A stretch of DNA of 64,000 bases from Aristolochia californica (lineage: Eukaryota > Streptophyta > Magnoliopsida > Piperales > Aristolochiaceae), in assembly GCA_029961685.1 (NCBI GenBank), contig JARWKL010000010.1, positions 14,777,931 through 14,841,930 of the forward strand, written 5' to 3'. The notes beneath the pieces were generated by a model. The model searched no databases, was not told the DNA's origin, and was given only the letters and a program-made list of their open reading frames with translations. A program made the position numbers and the translations under genes. Numbering within the stretch: the stretch's first letter is position 1; every line of letters starts with the position of its first letter. This document shows, one piece after another, positions 29,100 to 40,982 of the stretch.

Positions 29100-30373
29100 T
29101 GATAAATCACTTTACAATCATCTATGATCGTTAGGTCAGCTTTTTGTAAACAGGCAAAATAAAGGCTTGTTTCACTCAGGCAAATATCTTACCGCACATG
29201 CACTTGAGAATTTAATGATATTCTCTTTAAATGGTTTGGATCCATGGGTCATTTGCATCTTTAACAAGCATGTATATCCAGTTTTTATAACATATTTAGA
29301 AAAGTCAATTGCTGATAAAATTCCAAGCTATTAGGGTTCAACTAGTGGAATTTCCCAAACTAGGATAACAAAACTTTTGTGTTCATTTGTGGCGAGTGAA
29401 TAAATTTTCTTTACTTACATTTTTTATTCCTTTAAATTCTTTCCATACATAAACTCAAAACTTTTCATTTTGTTGTGATCTATTTGCCTTTTTTCTCTTT
29501 TCTTGTTTACGAGATTTAAGAAAAAAGTATTCATCTAAAATGGAAATGCACAATGCACAAATGTAGAGAGAGATAATTCCAAAAAGTGTCTGTAATTTTT
29601 AGGGATTGTAAACACTTTTTAGATTTTCTATATCAGGTTTTGCAATTGTTAGAAAAAGGGGGAGGCGAGGGATTTTTAACTGAGTGTTGACTCCCAATCC
29701 ATCAGTCATTCCTTAAAAAAATATAGTCCGTTACACATGATAAATCACTTTACAATCATCTATGATCGTTAGGTCAGCTTTTTGTAGGTGGGCAAAATAA
29801 TGGCTTGTTTGACTCGGGTAAATATCCCACCGCACGTTCACTTGAGAATTTAATGTTATTCTCTTTAAAAGGTTTGGATCCATAGGTCATTAGCATATTT
29901 CACATGTTTCAAGCATGCATATCCATTTTTTAAAACATGTGTAGAAAAATCTCTTTCTTAAACTAGGATAACAAAACTTTGGTGTTCATTTGTGGTGTGA
30001 AACTAAATTTTCTTTACTTACATATGTTATTGCTTTAGATTATTTCCATACATAAACTCTAAAGTTTTCATTGTGTTGTTATCTATTTGCCTTATATCTC
30101 TTTTTATGTTTACGAGATGAAGGGAAAGGGAAAACTCAAGTTTTGATTTAAGAAAAATTTATACATCTAAAATGGAAATGCAAAATTCACAAATGTAGAG
30201 AGAGATATTTCCAAAAAGTGTCTTTAATGTTTAGTGATTGTAAAGTCCTTTTTGTTTTTATATATCTGGATTTGCAATCGACGGCAAAAGCGGGAGGGGG
30301 GGGGGGGATTTTTAATTAAGTGTTGACCCCCAATCCAATTGTCATTCCATAAAAAAATATAGCTCGTTATGCA
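29100..30373. repeat. Two-unit block, copy 1 (units at 29100 and 29738), each with a small deletion
   Basis: The first unit carries gggttcaactagtgg, aaactaggataac, aatgatattctc and catgtatatcc, and ends with ccatcagtcattcc. The second begins with gtaggtgggcaaaataatgg. The same combination recurs at 33059-34406 and 45672-47020. The first unit has a 29-bp deletion at about 29514 (gagatttaag), with gat as microhomology. The second lacks about 46 bp at 29960/29961, where ctctttctta meets aactaggata. Confidence 0.75.
30296..30307 (+). repeat. Poly-G run of 12 in the G-rich box
   Basis: The G-rich box of the unit starting at 29738 is a run of 12 G after gcgggag, followed by atttttaa. It lies at the same unit position as the 28342, 34330 and 40902 runs. 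Confidence 0.85.
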
Positions 30374-31047
30374 TGATAAATCACTTTATAATCATCTATG
30401 ATGGTTAGGTTAGCTTTTTCTTAATGGGCAAAATAATGGCTTGTTTGACTCGGGTAAATATCCCACCACACGTTCACTTGAGAATTTAATGTTATTCCCT
30501 TTAAAAGGTTTGGATCCATAGGTCATTTGCATCTTTAACATGTTTCAAGCATGCATATACGTTTTTTAAAACATGTGTAGAAAAATATCTTTCTTATAAA
30601 ATTCCGAGCTATTTGGGTTGAACTAGTGGAATTTCCCACCACTTGGATTACAAAACTTTTGTGTTCATTTGTGGTGTGTGAATAAATTTTCTTTACTTAC
30701 ATATGGTATTGCTTTAAATTCTTTCCATACATAAACTCTAAAATTTTCATTTTGTTGTGATCTATTTACCTTTTATCTTTTTTTTTTTACGAGATGAGGA
30801 TAAAGTGAAAAATCAAGATTTGTTTGAAGAAAAAAGTATAGATCTAAAATGGAAATGCTCAATGCAAAAATTTAGAGAGAGAAAATTCCAAAAACCTTTT
30901 GGTAATTTTTAGGGATTGTAAAATCTTTTTAGTTTTTATCTAGCAGGTTTTTTAATCATCGGGAAAAGGGGGAGGCGGGGGATTTTTAATTGAGAGTTGA
31001 CTCCCAATCCATAAGATATTCCTTATAAAAATATAACCCATTACGCA

Positions 31048-33058
31048 TGATAAATCACTTTACAATCATCTATGATCGTTAGGTCAGCTTTTTGTAATTG
31101 GGCAAAATAATGGCCTGTTTGACTCGGGTAAATATCCTACCGCACATTCAATTGAGAATTTAATGTTATTCACTTTAAAAGGTTTGGATCCATAGGTCAT
31201 TTGCATCTTGAACATGTTTCAAGCAAGCATATCCATTTTTTAAAACATGTGTAGAAAACTCTCTTTCTTATAAAATTTCAAGCTATTAGGGTTGAAGTAG
31301 TGGAATTTCCCAAACTTGGATAAAAAAACTTTTGTGTCCATTTGTGGTGTGAAAATAAATTTTTTTTACTTACATTCGTTATCACTTTAATGTCTTTCCA
31401 TACATAAACTCTAAAATTTCCTTTTTGTTGTGAGCTATTTGCCTTTTATCTCTTTTTATGTTTACGAGATGAAGAGAAAGTGAAAACTCAAGTATTTATT
31501 TAAGAAAAAAGTATACATCTAAAATGGAAATGCACAATGCACAAATGTAGAGAGAGATAATTCCAAAAAGTGTTTGTAATTTTAGGGATTGTAAACTCTT
31601 TTTAGTTTTTATATATCATGTTTTGCAATCATAGGGAAAAGAGGGAGGAGGGGGATTTTTAACTGAGTGTTGACTCCCAATTCATAAGTCATTCCTTACT
31701 AAAATATAGTCCTTTACGCATGATAAATCACTTTACAATCATCGATGATCGTTAGGTCAGCTTTATGTAAATAGGCAAAATAATGGCTTGTTTGACTCGG
31801 GTAAATATCCCACCATACGTTCACTTGAGAATTTAATGTTATTCTCTTTGAAAGGTTTGGATCCATAGGTCATTTGCATCTTTAACATGTTTCAAGCCTG
31901 CCTATCCATTTTTTAAAACATGTGTAGAAAAATCTCTTACTTATAAAATTCCTAGCTGTTACGGTTGAACTAGTGGAATTTTCCAAATATGGATAACAAA
32001 ACTTTTGTGGTCATTTGAGAAGTGTGAATAAATTTTATTTACTTACATTTTTTAATGATTTAAATTCTTTCCATGCATAAACTCTAAATTTTCATTTTGT
32101 TGTGATCTATTTGGTTTTTATCTCTTTTTATGTTTACGAGATGAAGGGAAAGTGAAAACTCAGGTTTTGAATTACGAAAAAAGTATAAATCTAAAATGGA
32201 AATGCACAATGCACTAATGTTGAGAGAGATAAGTCCAAAAAGTCTCTACAATTTTTAGAGATGGTAAAATCATTTTAGTTTTTATATATCAGGTTTTGCA
32301 ATCATAGGAAAAGGGGGAGGCGGGGCATTTTGAACTGAGTGTTGGTTCCCAATCCACAAATCATTCCAGAAAAAATTATAGCCCTTTATGCATGATAAAT
32401 CACATTACAATCATCTATGACCGTTAGGTCAGCTTTTTGTAGAAAGGCAAAATAATGGCTTGTTTGACTCAAGTAAATATCCTACAGCACGTTCACTTGA
32501 GATTTTAATGTTATTCTCTTTAAAAAGTTTGGATCCTTAGGTCATTTGCATCTTTAACATGTTTCAAGCATGCATATCCCTTTTTTAAAATATGTGTAGA
32601 AAAATTTCTTTCTTATAAAACTCCAAGCTATTAGGGTTTAACTAGTGGAATTTCCCAAACTTGGATAACAAAACTTTTGTGTCCATTTGTGGGGAGTGAA
32701 AATTTTCTTTACTTACATTTGTTATTGCTTTAAATTATTTCCATACATAAAATCTAAAATTTTCATTTCATTGTGATCTATTTGCCTCTTATCATTTTTT
32801 TTTTGTTTACGAGATGAAGGGAAAGTGAAAACTCAAGTTTTGATTTAAGAAAAAAGTATACATCTAAAATGGAAATGCACAATGAAAAAATGTAGAGAGA
32901 GATAATTCCAAAAAGTGTCGGTAATTTTTAGGGATTGTAAACAAATTTAATTTTTATATATCAGGTTTTACAATCGTCAGGGAAGACTGGGAATGTTTAA
33001 CTGAGTGTTGACTCCCAACCCATACGTCATTCTTTACAAAAATATAGCTCGTTACGCA
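31048..33058. repeat. Higher-order block D-E-F, copy 1 (units 31048, 31721, 32393)
   Basis: Unit D has gtccatttgtggtgtgaaaa and tcactttaatgtctttcc. Unit E has gtggtcatttg, taatgatttaaattc, gcactaatgttgagag and a shortened cataggaaaaggggg. Unit F has actcaagtaaatatcctaca, gggtttaactagtgg, and gtccatttg followed by a short gtgaaaattttc. The same variants in the same order recur at 37103 and 40983, and E-F alone at 35082. The G-rich box of unit F (32975-33000) has decayed to cagggaagactgggaa. Confidence 0.75.
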
Positions 33059-34406
33059 TGATAAATCACTTTACAATCATCTATGATCATTAGGTCAGCT
33101 TTTTGTAAATGAGCAAAATAATGGCTTGTTTTACTCGGGTTAATATCCCACCGCACGTTCACTTGAGAATTTAATGATATTCCATTTAAAAGGTTTGGAT
33201 CCATAGGTCATTTGCATCTTGAACATTTTTCAAGCATGTATATCCATTTTTTAAAACATGTGTAGAAAAATCTCTTGCTTATAAAATTCCAATCTATTAG
33301 GGATCAACTAGTGGAATTTCCCAAACTAGGATAACAAAACTTTTGTGTTCATTTTTGGTGTGTGAATAAATATTCTTTACATACATTTGTTGTTGCTTTA
33401 AATTATTTTCATACATAAACTCTAAAATTTGCATTTTGTTGTGATCAGTTTGCCTTTTATCTCTTTTTTTGTTTACGAGATGAAGGGAAAGTGAAAACTC
33501 AAATTTTGATTTAAGAATAAAGTATACATCTAGAATGGAAATGCACAATGCAAAAATTTAGAGAGAGATAATTCCAAAAAGTGCCTGTAATTTTTAGGGA
33601 TTATAAACTCTTTTTAGTTTTTACATATCTGGTTTTGCAATCGTCGAGAAAGGGGGAGGCGGGGGATTTTTAACTGAGAGTTGACTCCCAATCCATCAGT
33701 CATTCCTTACAAAAATATAGCACTTTACGCATGATAAATCACTTTACAATCTTCTATGATCATTAGGTTAGCTTTTTGTAGGTGGGCAAAATAATAGTTT
33801 GTTTGACTGGGGTAAATATCCTACCTCACGTTCACTTGAGAATTTAATGTTATTCTCTTTAAAAGGTTTGGATCCATAGCTCATTTGCATCTTTAACATG
33901 TTTCAAGCATTATCCATTTTTAAAACATGTGTAGAAAAATCTTTTTCTTATAAAATTCCAAGCTACTAGGGTTGAACTACAGGAATTTCCCAAACTTGGA
34001 TAACAAAACTTTAGTGTTTATTTGTGGTGTATGTATAAATTTTCTTTACTTACATTTGTTATTGCTTTATAAATCTTTCCATACATAAACTCTAAAATTT
34101 ACATTTTGTTGTGATCTATTTTCCTTTTTATCTCTTTTTTTGTTTACGAGATGAAGGGAAAGTGAAAAATCAAGTTTTGATTTAAGAAAAATGTATCCAT
34201 CTAAAATGGAAATGCAGAATGCACAAATTTAGAGAGAGATAATTCCTAAAATGGTTTGTAACTTTTAGGGATTGTAAACTCTTTTTAGTTTATATATATT
34301 AGGTTTTACAATCGTCGTGAAAAGGGTGAGGGGGGGGGGGGAAATTAACTGAGTGTTGACTCCCAATCCATAAGTCATTCCATAAAAAAATATAGCCCAT
34401 TACGCA
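33059..34406. repeat. Two-unit block, copy 2 (units 33059 and 33732)
   Basis: Shares with 29100-30373 and 45672-47020 the markers ggatcaactagtgg-type sequence, aaactaggataac, aatgatattc, catgtatatcc, the closing ccatcagtcattcc, and gtaggtgggcaaaataat at the start of the second unit. The second unit also has a shortened aagcattatccatttttaaa, close to the form in the 46346 unit, and aactttagtgtt. Confidence 0.7.
34330..34341 (+). repeat. Poly-G run of 12 in the G-rich box
   Basis: The box of the unit starting at 33732 reads aaagggtga and then 12 G, followed by aaattaactg, so the usual T run after the box is also lost. Same unit position as the other G-run expansions. Confidence 0.85.
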
Positions 34407-36425
34407 TGATAAATCGCTTTGCAATCATCTATGATCTTTAGGTCAGCTTTTTGTAAATGCGCAAAATAATGTCTTGTTTGACTCGGGTAAATATCCCACC
34501 GCACCTTCACTTGAGAATTTAATGTTATTCTCTTTAAAAGATTTGGATCCATAGGTCATTTGCATCTTGAACTTGTTTCAAGCGTGCATATCAATATTTT
34601 AAAACTTGTGTAGAAAAATCTCTTTCTTATAAAATTACAAGCTATTAGGGTTGAACTTGAGGAATTTCCCAAACTTGGATAACAAAACTTTTGTGTTCAA
34701 TTGTGGTCTGAAAATAAATTTTCTTTACTTAAATTTGTTATTGCTTTAGATTATTTCCATACATAAACTCTAAATTTTTCATTGTGTTGTGATCTATTTG
34801 TCTTAAATCTCTTTTAATATTTACGAGATGAAGGGATAGTGAAAATTCAAGTTTTTAATTAAGAAAAAGTTATTCATCTAAAATGGAAAATGAACAATGC
34901 CCAAATGTAGAGAGTGATAATTCCAAAAAGTGTCTGTAATTTTTAGGGATTGTATACTCTTTTTAGTTTTTATATACCTGGTATTGCAATCGACGGGAAA
35001 AGGGGGAGGCGGGGGATTTTTAACTGAGTGTTGACTCCCAATCGATAAGTCATTCCTTACAAAAATATAGCCCTTTACGCATGATAAATCACTTTACAAT
35101 GATCTATGATCGTTAGGTCATCTTTTTGTTAATAGGCAAAATAATGGCTTGTTTGACTTGGGTAAATATCCCACCGCACATTCACTTGAGAATTTAATGT
35201 TATTCTCTTTAAAAGGTTTGGATCCATAGGTAATTTGCATCTTTAACAGGTTCCAAGCATGCATTTCCATTTTTTAAAACATGTGTAGAAAAATCTTTTA
35301 CTTATAAAATTCCAAGCTATTGGGGTTGAACAAGTGGAACTTCCCAAACATGGATAACAAAACTTGTGGTCATTTGTGGAGTGTGAATAATTTTTTTTTA
35401 CTTAAATTTGTTAATGATTTAAATTCTTTCCATACATAAACTCTAAACCTTTCATTTTTTTGTGATCTATTTTCTATTTATCTCTTTTTATGTTTATAAG
35501 ATGAAGGGAAAGTGAAAACTCAAGTTTTGATTTAAGAAAAAAGTATACATCTAAAATGGAAATGCACAATGCACTAATGTTGAGGGAGATAATTCCAAAA
35601 AGTGTCTGTAATTTTTTGGGATTGTAAAATCTTTTTAGTTTTTATATATCAGATTTTGCAAACGTAGGAAAAGGGGGAGGCGGGGGATTTTTAACTGAGT
35701 GTTGACTCCTTTATCCATAAGTCATTCCTGAAAAAAAATATAGCCCGTTTTGCATTTTAAATCACTTTACAATCATCTATGATCGTTAGGTCAGCTTTTT
35801 GTAGAAGTACAAAATAATGGCTTGTTTGATTCAAGTAAATATCCTACAACACATTCACTTGAGAATTGAATGTTATTCTCTTCAAAAGGTTTGGATCCAT
35901 AGGTCATTTGCATGTTTAACATGTTTCAAGCATGCATATACATTTTTAAAACATGTGTAGAAAAATCTCTTTCTTATAAAATTCCAAGCTATTAGGGTTT
36001 AACTAGTGGAATTTCCCAAACATGGATAACAAACCTTTTGTGTCCATTTGTGGTGAGTGAAATTTTTATTTACTTACATTTTCTCTTGATTTAAATTCTT
36101 TCGATACAAAAACTCTAAAATTTTCATTTTGTTGTTATCTATGTGCCTTTTATTTCTTTTTTTGTTTACGAGATGTAGGGAAAGTGAAAACTTAAGTTTT
36201 GATTTAAGAAAAAAATATGCATCTAAAATGGAAATGCATAATGCACAAATGTGGAGAGAGATAATTCCAAAAAGTTTTTTTAACTTTTAGGGATTGTAGA
36301 CTCTTTTTAGTTTTTATATATAAGGTTTTCCAATCGATGGGAAAAGGGGGAAGCGGGTGATTTTTAACTGAGTGTTGACTCCCAATCCATATGTCATTCC
36401 CTACAAAAATATAGCCCATTACGCA
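34407..36425. repeat. Higher-order block A-E-F, copy 2 (units 34407, 35082, 35755)
   Basis: Units at 35082 and 35755 carry the E and F marker sets: gtggtcatttgtgg, taatgatttaaattc, gcactaatgttgag, gtaggaaaaggggg; then attcaagtaaatatcctaca, gggtttaactagtgg and a short gtgaaatttt. The unit before them (34407) is not the D type but resembles the one at 27744, with tcaagcgtgcatatcaat, gggttgaacttgagg, ctttagatt and a cttaaatctctttt form. Blocks have therefore been reshuffled, not copied whole. Confidence 0.65.
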
Positions 36426-37102
36426 TGGTAAATCAATTTACAATCATCTATGATCGTTAGGTCAACTTTTTATTAATGGGCAAAATAATGGCTTGTTTGA
36501 CTTGGGTAAATATCGCACCGCTCGTTCACTTGAGAATCTAATGTTATTCTCTTTAAAAGGTTTTGATCCATAGGTCATTTGCATCTTTAACATGTTTCAA
36601 ACATGCATATACATTTTTTAAAACATCTGTAGAAAAATCTCTTTCTTATAAAATTCCGAGCTATTAGGGTTGAACTAGAGAAATTTTGCCAAACTTGGAT
36701 AACAAAACTTTTGCGTACATTTGTGGTGTGTGAATAAATTTTCTTTACTTACATATGTTCTTGCTTTAAATTCTTTCTATACATAAACTCTAAAATTTTC
36801 ATTTTGTTGTGATCTATTTGCCTTTTATTTATTTTTTTTTGTTTACGAGATGAAGGGAAAGTGAAAACTCAAGTTTTGTTTTAAGAAAAAAGTATACATC
36901 TAAAATGGAAATGCACAATGCTCAAATGGAGAGAGAGAAAATTCCAAAAAGTTTCTGTAATTTTTAGGGATTTTAAACTCTTTTTATTTTTTATATATCA
37001 GGTTTTGCAATCGTAGGGAAAAGGGGGAGGCGGGAGATTTTTAACTGAGTAATTACTCCCAATCCATAAGTCATTCCTTTCAAAAGTATAGCCCATTACG
37101 CA

Positions 37103-39625
37103 TGATAAATCACTTTACAATCATCTATGATAGTTAGGTTAGCTCTTTGTAAATGGGTAAAATAATGGTTTGTTTGACTCGGGTAAATATCCCTCCGCAC
37201 GTTCACTTGAGAATTTAATGTTATTCTCTTTAAAAGGTTTGGATCCATAGATCATTTGCATCTTGAACATGTTTCAAGATAGCGTATCCATTTTTTAAAA
37301 CATGTGTAGAAAAATCTCTTTCTTATAAAATTCCAAGCTATAAGGGTTGAACTAAGGGAATTTCCCAAACTTGGATAACCAAACCTTTGTGTCCATTTGT
37401 GGTGTGAAAATATGTTTTATTTACCTACATTTGTTATCGCTTTAATGTCTTTCAGTACATAAACTCTAAAATTTTCATTTTGTTGTGATCTATTTGCCTT
37501 TTAACTCTTTTTATGTTTACGTGATGAAGGAAAAGTGAAAATTCAAGTTTTGATTTAAGAAAAATTATTAATAAAAAATGGAAATGCACAATGCAAAAAT
37601 TTAGAGAGAGATAATTCCAAAAAGTTTTTGTACTTTTTAGGATACGTAATCTCTTTTTAGTTTTAATATATCTGGTTTTGCAATAGTCAGGAAAACAAGG
37701 AGGAGAGGGATTTTTAACTGAGTGTTGACTCCCAATCCATGAGTCATTCCTTTAAAAAAATAGCCCTTTACACAAGATAAATCACTTTACGGTCATCTAT
37801 GATCGTTAGGTCAGCTTTTTGCAAATAGGCAAAATAATGGTTTGTTTGACTCGCGTAAATATCCCACTGCACGTTCACTTGAGAATGTAATGTGGTCATT
37901 TGTGGTGTGTGAATAAATTTTCTTTACTTACATTTGTTAATGATTTAAATTCTTTCCATACATAAACTCTAAACTTTTCATTTTGTTCTGATGTATTTGC
38001 TTTTTATCCCTTTTATGTTTACGAGATGAAGGGCAAGTGAAAACTCAAGTTTTGATTTAAGAAAAAAGTATACGTCTAAAATAGAAATGCACAATGCACT
38101 AATGTTGAGAGAGATAATTCCAAAAAGTGTCTATAATTTTTAGGAATTTTTAAAATCTTTTAGTTTATATATATCAGGTTTTGCAATCGTAGGAAAAGGG
38201 GGAGGCGAGGGATTTTTAACTGTGTGTTGACTCCCAATCCATAAGTCATTCCTGACAAAAATATAGCCCGTTATGCTCGATAAATCACTTTAAATAATCT
38301 ATGATCGTTAGGTCAGCTTTTTGTAGAAGGGCAAAATAATGGCAAGTTTTACTCAAGTAAATATCCTACAGCATGTTCACTTGATAATTGAATGTTATTC
38401 ACTTTAAAAGGTTTGGATCCATAGGTCATTTGCATCTTTAACTTGTTTCAAGCATGCATATCTATTTTTTAAAACATGTATAGAAAAATCTCTCTCTTAT
38501 AAAATTCCAAGCTATTTGGGTTTAACTAGTGGAACTAACCAAACAAGGATAGCAAAACTTTTGTGTCCATTTGTGGTGAGTGAGAATTTTCTTTACTTAC
38601 ATTTGTTCTTGATTTAAATTCTTTGCATACATAAACTCTAAAAATTTCATTTTGTTATCTATCTACCTTTTATCTCTTTTTTTGTTTACGAGATGAAGGG
38701 AAAGTGAAAACTCAAGTTTTGATTTAAGAAAAAAGTGTACAACTAAAATGGAAATTCATAATGCACAAAAGTGGTGAGAGATAATTCAAAAAAGTCTTCG
38801 TAACGTTTAGGGATTCTAAACTCTTTTTAGTTTTTATATATCAGGTTTTGCAGTTGCGGGGAAAAGGGGGAGGCGGGGGAATTTTAACTGCGTGTTGATT
38901 CCCAATCCATATGTCATTCCTTACAAAAATATACCCAATTACGCATGATAAATCACTTTACAATCAACTATGATTGTTAGAACAACTTTTTGTAAAAGGG
39001 CAAAATAATGGCAAGTTTTACTCGGGTAAATATCCAACCGAACGTTCACTTGGGAATTTAATGTTATGCTCTTTAAAAGGTTTGGATCCATAGATCATTT
39101 GAATATTTAACATCTTTCAAGCATGCATATCCATTTTATAAAACATGTGTAGAAAAATCATTTTCTTCTAAAATTCCGAGCTATTATGGTTGAACTATGG
39201 AATTTTGCCAAACATGCATAACAAAACTTTTGTGTTCATTTGTGGTGTGTGAATAAATTTTCTTCAATTAAATTTGTTATCTCTTTAAATTCTTTCCATA
39301 CATAAACTCTATAATTTTCATTTTGTTATGATCTATTTGTCATTTATCTCTTTTTTTGTTTAAGAGATGAAGAGAAAGTGAAAACTTAAGTTTTGATTTA
39401 AGAAAAAAGTATAAATCTAAAATTGAAATGCACAATGCACAATGCACAAATGTAGAGAGAGATAATTCCACAAAGTGTCTGTAATTTTTAGGGATGTAAA
39501 CTCTTTTTAGTTTTTATATAACAGGTTTTACAATCGTCGTGAAAAAGGGGTGGCGAGAGATTTTTAACTGAGTGTTGACTCCCAATTCACATGTCATTCC
39601 TTAAAAAAATATAGCCAGTTACAAA
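37103..39625. repeat. Higher-order block D-E-F-G, copy 3 (units 37103, 37775, 38278, 38946)
   Basis: D at 37103 has gtccatttgtggtgtgaaaa and cgctttaatgtctttc. E at 37775 is truncated to 503 bp but keeps gcactaatgttgagag and gtaggaaaaggggg. F at 38278 has actcaagtaaatatcctaca, aagtggtgagagataattc and ggattctaaactc. G at 38946 has atcaactatgattg, ttatggttgaactatgg and gtttaagagatgaagag. The same order is seen from 40983. Confidence 0.7.
37775..38277. repeat. Satellite unit with ~170-bp deletion (503 bp)
   Basis: At about 37888-37895 gagaatgtaatgt joins ggtcatttgtgg. The segment from attctctttaaaagg through the ggatcc, aaaacatgtg and ttagggttgaac landmarks is missing. Both ends carry tgt in intact units. 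This unit is the E member of its higher-order block, and its siblings at 31721, 35082 and 41654 are full length, so the deletion postdates the block duplication. Confidence 0.85.
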
Positions 39626-40901
39626 TGATAAATCACTTTAAAATCCTCTATGTTGGTTAGGTCCGCTTTTTGTTAATGGGCAAAATAATGGCTTGTTTGA
39701 CTCGGGTAAATTTCCCATCGCACGTTCACTTGAGAATTTAACGTTATTCTCTTTAAAAGGTTTGGATTCAAAGGTTATTTGCATCTTTTACATGTTTCAA
39801 GAATGCAGATATATTTTTTAAAAAATGTGTAGAAAAATCTCTTTCTAATAAAATTTTGAGCTATTAGGGTTGAACTAGTGGAATTTTGCCAAAGTTGGAT
39901 AACAAAACTTTTGTGTTCATTTGTGGGTGAATAAATTTTCTTTACTTACATATGTTATTGCTTTAAATTCCTTCCATACATAAACACTAAAATTTTCATT
40001 TTGTTGTGAACTATTTGCCTTTTAACTTTTTTTTTTTTGTTTACGAGATGAAGGGAAAGTGAAAACTCAAGTTTTGTTTTAAGAAAAAAATATACATCTA
40101 AAATGGAAATGCACAATACACAAATGTAGAGCGAGAAAATTCCAAATATTGTCTGTAATTTTTAGGGTTTGTAAGCTCTTTTTAGTTTTCATATATCAGG
40201 TTTTGCAATCGTCGGGAAAAGGGGGAGGCGGGGGATTTTTAACTGAGTGTTGACTCCCAATCCATAAGTCATTCCTTCCAAAAATATAGCCCATTACGCA
40301 TGATAAATCACTGTACAATCATCTTTGATCGTTAAGTCAGCTTTTTGTTAATGGGCAAAATAATGGCTTGTTTGACTCGGGTAAATATCTCACTGCACGT
40401 TCACTTGAAAATTTAATGTTATTCTCTTTAAAAGGTTTGGATCCATAGGTCATTTTCATATTTAATATGTTTCAAGCATGCATATACATTTTTTAAAACA
40501 TGTGTAGAAAAATATTTCTTATAAAATTCCGAGCTATTAGGGTTGAACTAGTGGAATTTTGCCAAAGTTGGATAACAAAACTTTTGTGTTCATTTGTGGG
40601 TGAATAAATTTTCTTTACTTACATATGTTATTTCTTTAAATTCTTTCCATACATAAACTCTAAAATTTTCATTTTGTTGTGTTCTATTTGCCTTTTATCT
40701 TTTTTTTGTTTTGTTTATGAGATGAAGGGAAAGTGAACACTCATGTTTTGGATTAAAAAAAAAAATACATCTAAAATGGAAATGCACAATGCACAAATTT
40801 AGAAAGAGAAAATTCCAAAAACTCTCTCTAATTTTGAGAGATTGTAAAATCTTTTTAGTTTTTATATCAGGTTTTGCAATCGTCGGGAAAAGGGGGAGGG
40901 T

Positions 40902-40916
40902 GGGGGGGGGGGGGGG
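40902..40916 (+). repeat. Poly-G run of 15 in the G-rich box
   Basis: In the unit starting at 40301 the box reads aaaagggggagggt followed by 15 G and then atttttaac. With the two preceding G runs, this site has four G tracts on one strand and is the clearest candidate for G-quadruplex formation in the window (inference). Confidence 0.85.
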
Positions 40917-40982
40917 ATTTTTAACTGTGTGTTCACTCCCAATGCATAAGTCATTCCTTACAAAAATATAGCCCATTACGCA

